Source: an uncultured Sterolibacteriaceae bacterium (GTDB lineage Bacteria > Pseudomonadota > Gammaproteobacteria > Burkholderiales > Rhodocyclaceae). Taken from it: DNA of 64,000 nt. The stretch's first letter is position 1. Every line of letters begins with the position of its first letter. Position numbers and translations under genes: made by a program. This document shows, piece after piece, positions 17,103 to 24,907 of this stretch. The notes under the pieces were generated by a model. The model saw nothing but the letters and a program-made list of their open reading frames with translations, had not been told where the DNA came from and searched no databases. The DNA lies in the NCBI GenBank assembly GCA_937888595.1, contig CALARK010000001.1:1-64000 (forward strand), read 5' to 3'.

Positions 17103-17747
17103 GTGACGCCGCTGCGCAAATACTTCATCACCGGACTCCTGATCTGGATTCCGCTGGTGATCACCATCTGGGTGCTGACGGTGATCGTCGGCACCATGGA
17201 CCAGTCGCTGCGCGTGCTGCCGCGCGCGATCCACCCGGAAACGCTGCTCGGGTTCAACATCCCCGGCGTTGGCGCCTTGCTGACCCTGCTGGTGGTCTTC
17301 CTGACCGGCCTGGTTACGGCCAACATCATCGGCCAGCGCCTGATCCGCTTCTGGGAGGCCCTGCTCGCGCGCATCCCGGTCGTCAAGTCGATCTACTACA
17401 GCGTCAAGCAGGTCAGCGACACCCTGTTCTCCGGCAGCGGCGAGGCCTTCCGCAAGGTGCTGCTGGTGCACTACCCCCATCCCGGCGCCTGGTCGGTCGC
17501 TTTCCAGACCGGCACGCCGGCCCGGCAGATCGGCGACCTGCTCGACGACGAGCATGTCAGCGTCTTCATTCCCACCGCACCCAGCCCGGTCAACGGCTTC
17601 TTCTTCTTCGTCAAGAAAAGCGAAACCATCGAGCTCGACATCAGCGTCGACGACGCGCTGAAGTACATCGTGTCGATGGGCGTCGTCCCGCCCGTGCAGC
17701 GCCAGCCCAACCCAGGTTTCATTTTGGGACGCGCCCAGAACGAGTAA
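17103..17747 (+). CDS. DUF502 family membrane protein
   Basis: About 214 residues. Two N-terminal transmembrane helices (YFITGLLIWIPLVITIWVL and LLTLLVVFLTGLVTANIIG), then a soluble domain including RIPVVKSIYYSVKQ, VHYPHPGAW, and FIPTAPSPVNGFFFFV, which are the DUF502 signatures. I chose the GTG at 17103; GTGs at 17067 and 17076 are possible but overlap the FmdB gene, and none has a clear ribosome-binding site. Role unknown; conserved linkage to aspS. Confidence 0.82.
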   Translation: MTPLRKYFITGLLIWIPLVITIWVLTVIVGTMDQSLRVLPRAIHPETLLGFNIPGVGALLTLLVVFLTGLVTANIIGQRLIRFWEALLARIPVVKSIYYSVKQVSDTLFSGSGEAFRKVLLVHYPHPGAWSVAFQTGTPARQIGDLLDDEHVSVFIPTAPSPVNGFFFFVKKSETIELDISVDDALKYIVSMGVVPPVQRQPNPGFILGRAQNE

Positions 17748-17769
17748 CCCATTTGCATCCACGTGCGCC

Positions 17770-17792
17770 GCCGTCCCGCGAGCGCCGACTTT
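17770..17792 (+). repeat. 23-bp dispersed repeat, copy 3 (upstream of aspS)
   Basis: 21 of 23 match; bases 11-12 read GA instead of CG. It occupies the middle of the 62-bp gap between DUF502 and aspS, 17 bp before the aspS ATG. Confidence 0.85.
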
Positions 17793-17809
17793 TGAAAGCT
17801 TAAACTCCC

Positions 17810-19609
17810 ATGCGTACCCATTACTGCGGCCAACTCAACGCCAGCCATATTGATCAGATCGTCACCCTCTGCGGCTGGAACCACCGCCGGCGCGACCACG
17901 GCGGCGTGATCTTCATCGACCTGCGCGACCGTGAAGGCATCGCCCAGATCGTCTGCGATCCCGACCGCCCCGAGATGTTCAAGCTGGCCGAGGCCGTGCG
18001 CAACGAGTTCGTGCTCAGGATCACCGGCAAGGTGCGCCGCCGCCCGGCCGGCACCGAAAACGCCAACATGCCGTCCGGCGAGGTCGAGATCCTCTGCCAC
18101 GAACTGGAAATCCTCAACGCCGCCGTCACGCCGCCCTTCCAACTCGACGAAGAGAACCTGTCGGAGAACGTGCGCCTGACCCATCGCGTCATCGACCTGC
18201 GCCGGCCGCAGATGCAGAAGAACATGATGCTGCGCTACAAGACCGCACGCGCCTTCCGCCGCTTCCTCGACGACCACGGCTTCATCGACATCGAGACGCC
18301 GATGCTGACCAAGTCCACACCCGAAGGCGCCCGCGACTACCTGGTGCCCTCGCGCGTACATCCGGGTCAGTTCTTCGCCCTGCCGCAAAGCCCGCAGCTC
18401 TTCAAGCAGATGCTGATGGTCGCCGGCTTCGACCGCTACTACCAGATCACCAAGTGCTTCCGCGACGAAGACCTGCGCGCCGACCGCCAGCCCGAATTCA
18501 CCCAAGTGGATATCGAGACCTCGTTCATGGACGAGACTGCGATCACCGGCCTCATTGAGCAACTGATCCGCTACGTCTTCAAGGACGCCATCGACGTCGA
18601 CCTGCCCGATCCCTTCCCGCGCATGAGCTACACCGAGGCGATGCGCCGCTTCGGCTCCGACAAGCCGGACCTGCGCGTGACGCTGGAATTGACCGAAGTC
18701 ACCGACGCCGTCGCCGATGTCGCCTTCAAGGTGTTCTCGGGGCCCGCCACCACGGGCGGCCGCGTCGCGGCGCTGCGCATTCCCGGCGGCGCCTCGCTCA
18801 CCCGCGGCGAGATCGACGGCTACACCGAGTTCGTCAAGATCTATGGCGCCAAGGGCCTCGCCTACATCAAGGTCAACGACGTCAGCAAGCTCAACGAGGA
18901 AGGCCTGCAATCGCCGATCGTCAAGAACATCCACGAGGCCGCGCTGAAGGCCATCATGGAACGCACCGGCGCCCAGTCCGGCGACCTGATCTTCTTCGGC
19001 GCCGACAAGACCAAGGTGGTGAACGATGCCCTCGGCGCGCTGCGCAGCAAGATCGGCCACGAGAAGGGCTACGTCAATGGCAAAGCCTGGGAACCGGTCT
19101 GGGTCGTCGACTTCCCGATGTTCGAATACGATGAGGAAGACAAGCGCTGGACGGCCTGCCACCACCCCTTCACCTCCCCGAAGGACGGCCACGACGAGCT
19201 GATGAAAACGAACCCCGGCGAATGCCTCGCCAAGGCCTACGACCTCGCCCTCAACGGCTGGGAAATCGGCGGCGGCTCGGTACGTATCCACAAGGCCGAC
19301 GTGCAGGCGCGCGTCTTCGAGGCACTGGGCATCGGCGAGGAGGAGCAGCGCCTCAAGTTCGGCTTCCTGCTCGACGCGCTCAAGTACGGCGCACCGCCGC
19401 ACGGCGGCCTGGCCTTCGGCCTCGACCGCATCGTCACCATGATGACCGGCGCCGAGTCGATCCGCGACGTGATCGCCTTCCCGAAGACCCAGCGTGCCCA
19501 GTGCCTGCTCACCGACGCGCCCTCCGGCGTGGACGAGAAACAGTTGCGCGAACTGCACATCCGCCTGCGCCAGAAGGTCGAGACGCAAGTCGAGGTCGGC
19601 AAGTCCTGA
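17810..19609 (+). CDS. aspS: aspartyl-tRNA synthetase
   Basis: 599 residues, the length of bacterial AspRS with GAD insertion domain. N-terminal OB fold (VTLCGWNHRRRDHGGVIFIDLRDREG), class II motif 2 (CFRDEDLRADRQPEFTQVD) and motif 3 (GLAFGLDRIVTMM). Probably the non-discriminating or discriminating type cannot be told from sequence alone. The stop TGA overlaps the ATG of the next gene (TGATG), so the secreted RNase gene is translationally coupled to this housekeeping gene. Confidence 0.98.
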   Translation: MRTHYCGQLNASHIDQIVTLCGWNHRRRDHGGVIFIDLRDREGIAQIVCDPDRPEMFKLAEAVRNEFVLRITGKVRRRPAGTENANMPSGEVEILCHELEILNAAVTPPFQLDEENLSENVRLTHRVIDLRRPQMQKNMMLRYKTARAFRRFLDDHGFIDIETPMLTKSTPEGARDYLVPSRVHPGQFFALPQSPQLFKQMLMVAGFDRYYQITKCFRDEDLRADRQPEFTQVDIETSFMDETAITGLIEQLIRYVFKDAIDVDLPDPFPRMSYTEAMRRFGSDKPDLRVTLELTEVTDAVADVAFKVFSGPATTGGRVAALRIPGGASLTRGEIDGYTEFVKIYGAKGLAYIKVNDVSKLNEEGLQSPIVKNIHEAALKAIMERTGAQSGDLIFFGADKTKVVNDALGALRSKIGHEKGYVNGKAWEPVWVVDFPMFEYDEEDKRWTACHHPFTSPKDGHDELMKTNPGECLAKAYDLALNGWEIGGGSVRIHKADVQARVFEALGIGEEEQRLKFGFLLDALKYGAPPHGGLAFGLDRIVTMMTGAESIRDVIAFPKTQRAQCLLTDAPSGVDEKQLRELHIRLRQKVETQVEVGKS

Positions 19610-19959
19610 TGCGTTTCCTGCTTTCCCTGCTGCTGGCCTTCCAGTTCGGTCTGGCCGGCAGCGCATGGGCGCAGGAGATCGGGCAAGACGAACTGCCTCC
19701 CGAGGGCCGGGTGGTGCTGGGCCTGATCAGCGCCGGCGGTCCTTTTCCCTACAAAAGGGATGGCATCACCTTCGGCAATTTCGAAAAGCGCCTGCCTCTC
19801 CAGCGCCGCGGCTACTATCGGGAATACACCGTCCCCACGCCCGGTCTGAAGCATCGCGGGGCACGGCGCATCGTCTGCGGCGGCTGGCAAAGGCAGCAGC
19901 CGGACGCCTGCTGGTACACCGCCGACCACTACCGCAGCTTCCGGCAGATCGCCGACTGA
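19609..19959 (+). CDS. secreted guanyl-specific ribonuclease (barnase/RNase N1-T1 family)
   Basis: 116 residues. Signal peptide MRFLLSLLLAFQFGLAGSAWA then a compact microbial ribonuclease domain. The barnase-family catalytic set is visible: E72 in YYREYTVPTPG, R86-R87 in RGARRIV, H107 in DHYRSF; a Cys90-Cys101 pair could be a disulfide. This predicts an active endoribonuclease acting outside the cytoplasm. The start overlaps the aspS stop. The barstar gene follows after 28 bp. Identity of the target (nutrient RNA or a competitor) is not visible. Confidence 0.9.
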   Translation: MRFLLSLLLAFQFGLAGSAWAQEIGQDELPPEGRVVLGLISAGGPFPYKRDGITFGNFEKRLPLQRRGYYREYTVPTPGLKHRGARRIVCGGWQRQQPDACWYTADHYRSFRQIAD

Positions 19960-19987
19960 ACGCCCGCTGAACACCCCTGAGCACTCC

Positions 19988-20431
19988 ATGAACTACGAAG
20001 ACATCCTGACCCGCCTCGACCACGCCAGCGTTTACCACATGCCGCTCGACGGCGAGACGGCGCTGGTCGCCGCGGCGGAACGCAACGGCTATTTCGTGTT
20101 CCGCATCGATCTCGCGGGCGTGCAGGACAAGACCGGCATGCTCTCCGCGATCGCCAAGGCCATGGCCTTTCCGGAGTGGTTCGGCCACAACTGGGATGCG
20201 TTGCTCGACTGCCTGGCCGATCTCGGCTGGCATTCGCACAAAGGGGCCGAAGGCTACGTCGTCATCCTCGAGCACTGCGACGGTATCCATGGCCGCGCCG
20301 AGACGGATTTTGTCCAGACCCTGCAGGTGTTCGAAGCCGCCGCCAACGAATGGCGCGAGCAGGGCATCCCCTTCTGGTGCTTCGTCGACATGCAGGCCGA
20401 CGGCATCAACTGGCTCGCCGACATCGCCTGA
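19988..20431 (+). CDS. barstar family ribonuclease inhibitor
   Basis: 147 residues, no signal peptide, so cytoplasmic. The barstar signature FPEWFGHNWDALLDCLADLGW lies at about 61-81, preceded by a beta-strand/helix region; the C-terminal helix ends the protein. Longer than Bacillus barstar (~90 aa) by an N-terminal extension, which is common in proteobacterial homologues. Downstream of the RNase gene, it should protect the cell from enzyme that folds before export. Confidence 0.93.
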   Translation: MNYEDILTRLDHASVYHMPLDGETALVAAAERNGYFVFRIDLAGVQDKTGMLSAIAKAMAFPEWFGHNWDALLDCLADLGWHSHKGAEGYVVILEHCDGIHGRAETDFVQTLQVFEAAANEWREQGIPFWCFVDMQADGINWLADIA

Positions 20432-20434
20432 CCG

Positions 20435-20881
20435 ATGGCAGGCAGCAAGCAGCCTGTCTCGGTGCTGGTGGTCATCCACGACCCCGGCCTCAACATCCTC
20501 CTGCTCGAACGGGCCGCCCATCCGGGCTACTGGCAGTCGGTCACCGGTTCCCGGGAAGGCGAGGAAAGCCTGGCGGAGACGGCCGTGCGCGAAGTGGCCG
20601 AGGAAACAGGCATCGACTGCAGGCCGGCGGACCTCGCCGACTGGCACCTCTCCAACCGCTTCGAGATTTTCGCCGAATGGCGCGACCGCTACCCGGAGGG
20701 CGTCACGCACAACGTCGAGCACGTCTTCGGCCTGTGCGTCCCGGCCGGCACACGGGCCGTCCCGGCGCCCGGTGAACACCGCGCCCTGCGCTGGCTGCCC
20801 TGGCGCGAAGCGGCCGCCGCGTGCTTTTCCTGGACCAACCGCGACACCATCCTCATGCTGGGCCTGCGCACGGCGCTGTAA
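20435..20881 (+). CDS. nudB: dihydroneopterin triphosphate diphosphatase
   Basis: Nudix hydrolase of folate synthesis. 148 residues, starting MAGSKQPVSVLVVIHDPG; Nudix box GSREGEESLAETAVREVAEETG at about 39-60. VTHNVEHVFGLCVP and the terminal FSWTNRDTILML match NudB. Only 3 bp separates it from the barstar stop, so it is the last gene of the aspS-RNase-barstar-nudB unit; aspS-nudB linkage is normal, and the RNase/inhibitor pair looks inserted between them. Confidence 0.92.
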   Translation: MAGSKQPVSVLVVIHDPGLNILLLERAAHPGYWQSVTGSREGEESLAETAVREVAEETGIDCRPADLADWHLSNRFEIFAEWRDRYPEGVTHNVEHVFGLCVPAGTRAVPAPGEHRALRWLPWREAAAACFSWTNRDTILMLGLRTAL

Positions 20882-20935
20882 GCTTTTCCGCGAGCGAGCG
20901 ACTATGCTTCTCCCACCCCAACGCAGGAGAACGCC

Positions 20936-21484
20936 ATGACCCTCGCCGTCCTGATGCCCCGCCAGCCGGTTCCACCCCTCGACGTACCGCTGCTCGGCGG
21001 CGGCCGCTTCGATCTTGCCGTCTCGCCAGCACCGACTTTCGACATGCTCGTCTTCTATCGCGGCCTGCACTGCCCTCTATGCGCGAAATACCTCGTCGAA
21101 CTGGAGCGTCTCCATCCCGAATTCGAGCAGCGCGGCGTCCGGCCCGTTGCGATCAGTTCCGACACCGAGGAGCGCGCCCGCGCGATGGCCGACAAGATCG
21201 GCGCCAAGGCGCTGCGCTTCGGCTACGACCTGCGGCTGGCCGTCGCCCGCCAGTGGGGGCTCACGATTTCCACCTCGCGCGGCAAGACCTCCCTCGGCAT
21301 CGACGAGCCGGCCCTGTTCTCCGAACCCGGCCTGTTCCTCGTGCATCCCGACGGCACGCTCTACTGGGGCAGCACGCAGACGATGCCTTTCGCCCGGCCG
21401 CATTTCGACGAGATCGTCGGCGCGATCGACTTCGTCGTGAAGAACGACTATCCGGCGCGCGGCGAATACACCGGCGCCGTCTGA
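20936..21484 (+). CDS. peroxiredoxin-like thioredoxin-fold protein (AhpC/TSA family)
   Basis: 182 residues. VFYRGLHCPLCAKYLVEL (C~47, C~50) is a CxxC version of the peroxidatic site found in 'peroxiredoxin-like family' proteins; the rest (AISSDTEERARAMADKIG, EPGLFLVHPDGTLYWGSTQTMPFARP) follows the thioredoxin fold. Residues ~28-35 (AVSPAPTF) come from a repeat copy just before the first core strand. Its 3' end overlaps the convergent CWC gene by 37 bp. A good ribosome-binding site (CAGGAGAA) precedes the ATG. Confidence 0.85.
   Translation: MTLAVLMPRQPVPPLDVPLLGGGRFDLAVSPAPTFDMLVFYRGLHCPLCAKYLVELERLHPEFEQRGVRPVAISSDTEERARAMADKIGAKALRFGYDLRLAVARQWGLTISTSRGKTSLGIDEPALFSEPGLFLVHPDGTLYWGSTQTMPFARPHFDEIVGAIDFVVKNDYPARGEYTGAV
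21017..21039 (+). repeat. 23-bp dispersed repeat, copy 4 (in peroxiredoxin-like gene)
   Basis: 20 of 23 match (bases 7, 12 and 15 differ). Sense direction, read as AVSPAPTF close to the protein N-terminus. Confidence 0.75.
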
Positions 21485-21669
21485 GCCCGCGCCTGCAGGC
21501 AGGTTGGGCACAGGCAGCCGCTGACAGCCGGATCGATCGGCTGCGGCGGCAGTTCGGCGCACCAGCATCGTTCGTCGCCGGCATCCATGCCGCAGACGAA
21601 GGTCGCGCCGCAGCACGGGCATGTTTTCTCCCCGGGACGCCGTCCCGCGGGCGCCGACTTTGTGCTCAT
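21448..21669 (-). CDS. cysteine-rich CWC family small protein
   Basis: 73 residues with nine cysteines (KTCPCCGATFVCG, ERCWCAELP, GCLCPTCLQ): the cysteine-rich CWC family, presumably metal-binding. Its ATG overlaps the doxX stop (ATGA), so it is the last gene of the bufferin operon. Residues ~3-11 (KSAPAGRRP) are encoded by a repeat copy read antisense, directly after the start codon. The 3' end overlaps the convergent peroxiredoxin-like gene by 37 bp. Function unknown; metal handling would fit the operon. Confidence 0.82.
   Translation of the reverse strand: MSTKSAPAGRRPGEKTCPCCGATFVCGMDAGDERCWCAELPPQPIDPAVSGCLCPTCLQARAQTAPVYSPRAG
21639..21661 (+). repeat. 23-bp dispersed repeat, copy 5 (5' end of CWC gene)
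   Basis: 22 of 23 match (base 11 G for C). Antisense to the CWC gene, beginning 8 bp inside its start codon. Confidence 0.88.
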
Positions 21670-22160
21670 CGGCCCACCACCCTGCGGCGAATCCAAGCAT
21701 CGACCGACAGGCGTCCCGGTCCGGAAAGAATCAGCGGCAGCAGCATCACCATGAAGATCAGTGGCAGCTTGTAGTTGCCGTGGCCCTTGTCCGTCAGCGC
21801 ATAGCCCTGCCACAGCTCGGCCAGGCTCGACCACTCGGCGGGCCAGTGCACCGCCCCGATGGCAACGATGGTCAGGATGAACAGCGACAGGCCGAAAAAG
21901 CGTGTCCCCAGGCCGATCGCCAGCGCGACGCCGCCGGCCAATTCGAACCACGTCGCCATCTGCCAGCTGATCTCCGGCGGCACGCTGTTGAACGGATACG
22001 GGAACTGCTCCAGGATGTCGGCAAACCAGTTTTCGCCGCGAAACTTTTCCAGCCCGGATTCGAAATACTCCCAGCCGAGCAGCAGGCGCAGGCCGAGCAG
22101 GCCGACCCACGCACCGAGCCAGTCGATGCCGGCGAACAGCTTGCGCAACCACGCTTTCAT
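21666..22160 (-). CDS. DoxX family membrane protein
   Basis: 164 residues, four transmembrane helices; DoxX motifs (WEYFESGLEKFRGENWF, TWFELAGGVALAIGLGTRF). DoxX proteins accompany bufferin/HvfA precursor operons; the role may be membrane-bound redox or export support, not proven. ATGA overlaps on both sides couple it to the DUF2063 gene and the CWC gene. Confidence 0.9.
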   Translation of the reverse strand: MKAWLRKLFAGIDWLGAWVGLLGLRLLLGWEYFESGLEKFRGENWFADILEQFPYPFNSVPPEISWQMATWFELAGGVALAIGLGTRFFGLSLFILTIVAIGAVHWPAEWSSLAELWQGYALTDKGHGNYKLPLIFMVMLLPLILSGPGRLSVDAWIRRRVVGR

Positions 22161-22882
22161 GGCCGACTCCCGAGCACCGCGCCGCTTTCATGCAGGCCGG
22201 CGAGCAGCTGCGCGCCATGCACGACCACGGCATCCGGCTGCGGATGGCCGATCTCCGTCGCCACCGCAAGGCAGGCCGACCTGCCCGTGTGTCCGCCAGC
22301 CTGCAGCAGCGTCACCAGCCGCGCGCTGACAGGATTGAGCTCGATGAACCGCACGGCATCACCCGCATCGCGATAGACGAGCAGATGCGTCGCCTGCGGC
22401 TTGCGCGGCCGGTAGTCCGGGCCGATGCGCTGCACCGGCCAGTCGTAGTCGAGGTTCATCAGCGCGGGCGCCAGCACGGGGGTGCCGTCGAGCAGGTCAC
22501 CGCGGGGATCGTGCGGCGGCGCATCCGCATTCATCACGTCGAGCGCCAGTTCGACCCACTCGTAATGTGCCAGCTCGCGCAGCCACGCCGGGCCGGCAGC
22601 GGCAGGCAGCCAATGCAGGAACTCGCGCGGAATCTCGCGGAAATACGGCGTCCGGCAGCGTGCCTCGCGGAAGAAGGCGCGGTGCAGGCGCCGCCAGCGC
22701 CGTTCACCCAGCATCTTGCGCGACACGGGGAAGCAGGCATCGAGAAAGCCGGTCAGGTTGTTGAACAGCAATTCGCCATAGATCGCGGCCCGCCGGGCCG
22801 GTACGCCGGCCGGTCGCGCCGCCCTGCGCGGATCGCGCAGGTGGCGGCCAAAATCATGCTGGAACGACTGGAAAGCGAGCAT
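22157..22882 (-). CDS. DUF2063 protein, bufferin maturation partner (BufC/HvfC-like)
   Basis: 241 residues. The N-terminal half has the DUF2063 pattern (QHDFGRHLRDP, RAAIYGELLFNNLTGFLDACFPV), the C-terminal half a winged-helix-like domain. Proteins of this family pair with DUF692/MNIO enzymes to recognise the precursor peptide during RiPP modification. Start and stop overlap both neighbours (TGATG and ATGA), so stoichiometric synthesis is likely. Confidence 0.85.
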   Translation of the reverse strand: MLAFQSFQHDFGRHLRDPRRAARPAGVPARRAAIYGELLFNNLTGFLDACFPVSRKMLGERRWRRLHRAFFREARCRTPYFREIPREFLHWLPAAAGPAWLRELAHYEWVELALDVMNADAPPHDPRGDLLDGTPVLAPALMNLDYDWPVQRIGPDYRPRKPQATHLLVYRDAGDAVRFIELNPVSARLVTLLQAGGHTGRSACLAVATEIGHPQPDAVVVHGAQLLAGLHESGAVLGSRP

Positions 22883-23727
22883 CAGGCCGCCCTCCGCTCG
22901 ATGGGTGCGCTGCAGCGCTGGGCGGCGGCGATCCGCTCGACCTCGACGGACAGCTCGGCCAGCGCCGGAATGTTGAAGTCGCGTTCGAGGCAGGTCGGCA
23001 ACGGGCCGACGCGCGCATAGGCGGCATCGAGCAGTGCCCAGACCGGATCGATCACCGCGGCACCGTGGGTATCCACCAGCACGCCGTCCGGTTCGACGTA
23101 GTGGCCGGCCATGTGCAGGTAGCAGGTGCGCTCCAGCGGCAGCGCGTCCATGAAGGCGACGGGGTCGAAAGTGAAGTTGCGGCTGTTCACGTAAATGTTG
23201 TTAACGTCCAGATGCAACAGGCAGTCGGCTTCCTCGATGACGGCCGAGATGAATTCCGCTTCGCTCATCTCCGCGCCGGGCGGCGCGACATAGTAGGAGG
23301 CGTTCTCGATGCCGATGCGCATGCCGAGGATGTCCTGTGCCTGCCGGATGCGCCCGGCGACCCATTGCACGGCATCGCCGGTGCAGGGAATCGGCAACAG
23401 GTCGTAGAGGTGACCGTCATCGCCACACCACGACAGGTGTTCGGTATAGAGCGTCATGCCGTGCTGACGCATGAAGGCCCTGATGTCTTTCAGCAAACCG
23501 GTGTCGAGCGGGCGCGGGCCGCCGAGGCCGAGCGACAGACCGTGGCAGACGAAAGGATGGCGCTCGGTGAAGTTGCGCAGTTCCTTCGCGTAGCGGCCGC
23601 CGATGCCGGCCCAGTTTTCCGGGGCCAGCTCGAAGAAATCGATGCAGGAAGGAACCCCCGACTTCAGGTCGGGGATCAGTTCCCGCCTGAAGCCGAGTCC
23701 CGTGCCTTGCAGCCGGGCAGATGACAT
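22882..23727 (-). CDS. DUF692 MNIO-family enzyme, bufferin maturase (BufB/HvfB-like)
   Basis: 281-residue TIM-barrel multinuclear non-haem iron-dependent oxidase. Visible conserved parts: GLGFRRELIPDL, FFELAPENW, HGLSLGLGG, TEHLSWCG, IENASYYV, LHLDVNNIYVNS and HMAGHYVEPDG, supplying the His/Asp/Glu iron ligands. In characterised relatives such enzymes oxidise cysteines of the precursor to oxazolone-thioamide or thiooxazole rings. The precursor gene ends 9 bp upstream. Confidence 0.92.
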   Translation of the reverse strand: MSSARLQGTGLGFRRELIPDLKSGVPSCIDFFELAPENWAGIGGRYAKELRNFTERHPFVCHGLSLGLGGPRPLDTGLLKDIRAFMRQHGMTLYTEHLSWCGDDGHLYDLLPIPCTGDAVQWVAGRIRQAQDILGMRIGIENASYYVAPPGAEMSEAEFISAVIEEADCLLHLDVNNIYVNSRNFTFDPVAFMDALPLERTCYLHMAGHYVEPDGVLVDTHGAAVIDPVWALLDAAYARVGPLPTCLERDFNIPALAELSVEVERIAAAQRCSAPIERRAA

Positions 23728-23736
23728 GCTGCGGCC

Positions 23737-24024
23737 TTACTTCTTCGCGCCGCAGCTGGCGTCCTTCTTCTTGTCGCCGCCGCAGCTGCCGTCCTTCTTC
23801 TTGTCGTCCGCGGGCTTTTCGACCTTCTTGTCGCCGCCGCACTTGGCCTCGCCGCACTTGCCGTCGGTTTTCTTGTCGGCGGCGGCCAGCTGGTAGCCGC
23901 TGTCGAGCTTGGCCATGGCGAATGGATTATCCGCCGCGCTGGCCACCGTGCTCATTGCGACGGTGGCGGCGAAGGCGGTACCGGTGACGAGGGCGAGGGT
24001 GGCGTGGGTGGTTTTGTTTTTCAT
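23737..24024 (-). CDS. bufferin/HvfA-type precursor peptide
   Basis: 95 residues from MKNKTTHATLA (24024; AGGAG ribosome-binding site 7 bp upstream). A Sec signal peptide ends near STVASA; the mature start carries the family hallmark NPFAMAKLDSGYQLA. The Lys/Asp-rich tail has four cysteines in G-flanked motifs: DGKCG, EAKCG, DGSCG and DASCG. In studied members EGKC-like motifs are modified by the MNIO enzyme and the secreted peptide binds copper or related metals; here the second pair is S-C rather than K-C, so not all four need be modified. 42 bp downstream of the anti-sigma gene. Confidence 0.88.
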   Translation of the reverse strand: MKNKTTHATLALVTGTAFAATVAMSTVASAADNPFAMAKLDSGYQLAAADKKTDGKCGEAKCGGDKKVEKPADDKKKDGSCGGDKKKDASCGAKK

Positions 24025-24066
24025 GTCAGTCTCCTGTGGGGGTTGAGGGTGCAACTTTGACAAACG

Positions 24067-24249
24067 CTACGTAGGCGGTGTACCGATGCGCCGTGCGGCG
24101 GCATGAAGCAAGGCGAAGTGCCGCTCGGTCGCCCGGCAGCCCCTGCAGAGGAACAGATGCAACTTCAGCCCGAGGCGCTCGACCGGCGACAGCTTGCGGT
24201 CCAGATCCTGCGACATCAGTTGCGTGGCTTCCTTGCAGTTCATCATCAT
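24067..24249 (-). CDS. zinc-finger anti-sigma factor (zf-HC2 type)
   Basis: About 60 residues, MMMNCKEATQLMSQDLDRKLS onward, with the zinc-binding C-x..-H-x3-C arrangement (N-terminal C4, then HLFLCRGC). No transmembrane helix, so a soluble ZAS-domain anti-sigma. The start overlaps the sigma stop (TAATG); three ATGs in a row (24249, 24246, 24243) leave the exact start open. It presumably holds the adjacent ECF sigma until a thiol or metal signal arrives. Confidence 0.82.
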   Translation of the reverse strand: MMMNCKEATQLMSQDLDRKLSPVERLGLKLHLFLCRGCRATERHFALLHAAARRIGTPPT

Positions 24250-24845
24250 TACTTCTCTCCAAACCAGCGCCGGGACAGGCATTCGCGCAGTCCCAGACGC
24301 GCACGGTGCAGCAGCACCCAGCAATTGGACGACGAGATTCCCAGTTCCTTACAAATTTCGTCGGTTTCCAACCCCAAAATCTCCCGCATCATGAAAACCC
24401 GCCCCGGCTTGGCCGGCACGCCGTCGAGGCAGGCCTCGAATACCACCCAGAACTGGCTGTTTTCCAACGCGGCTTCCGGATCGGCCCAGGCGGCCGGCGA
24501 CTCCTCCCAGTGGCCGCGCCGGTCGAACAGTTCGTCGAAATCTTCGCCTTCGTCCTCGACGACCACCATCACGGCCCCCTCCCGCTGCCGCCGGCGCAAT
24601 TCGTCGATGATCTTGTTCTTGAGGATGGCGAACACCCAGGTCTTGGCCGCCGCCGCACCGGCGAACCGGTCCGCACCGGCCAGCGCGGCGAGCATCGCTT
24701 CCTGCACCGCATCCTCCGCCTGCGCGTCGGACCGCAACTGCAGCCGGGCGAATCGCAGCAGTTGCGGCCGCAAGGCCGCGAGGGCGGCGTGGATCTCTTG
24801 GTTTTTCAAATGTCCCTCCCTGTCTGCCGCGATCATAACCGGCAC
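24249..24845 (-). CDS. ECF sigma-70 family RNA polymerase sigma factor
   Basis: About 198 residues (the first Met at 24845 may be a few codons too early). Region 2 (LLRFARLQLRSDAQAEDAVQEAMLAA, TWVFAILKNKIIDELRRR) and region 4 (GRVFMMREILGLETDEICKELGISSSNCWVLLHRARLGLRECL) are clear. First gene of the bufferin operon and divergent from hsp20. By analogy with other bufferin loci it probably activates this operon in response to metal stress; no ECF promoter motif could be assigned with confidence. Confidence 0.92.
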   Translation of the reverse strand: MPVMIAADREGHLKNQEIHAALAALRPQLLRFARLQLRSDAQAEDAVQEAMLAALAGADRFAGAAAAKTWVFAILKNKIIDELRRRQREGAVMVVVEDEGEDFDELFDRRGHWEESPAAWADPEAALENSQFWVVFEACLDGVPAKPGRVFMMREILGLETDEICKELGISSSNCWVLLHRARLGLRECLSRRWFGEK

Positions 24846-24907
24846 TTGAAAAGTGCGGCGCGAAGACCTAGCTATGGGGCATAAACCACCCGCTCAAGGA
24901 GAATGCC

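Noticed and set aside
20755..20775. GCCGTCCCGGCGCC in nudB (AVPAPGEH), like a shortened repeat
   Set aside because: Lacks four internal bases and the ACTTT end; NudB has natural variation here.
23737..24024. Low-complexity Lys/Cys-rich ORF dismissed at first as spurious
   Set aside because: Rejected as spurious was wrong: signal peptide, NPFAMAKLDSGY motif and MNIO neighbour identify it as a bufferin-type precursor, so it is annotated.
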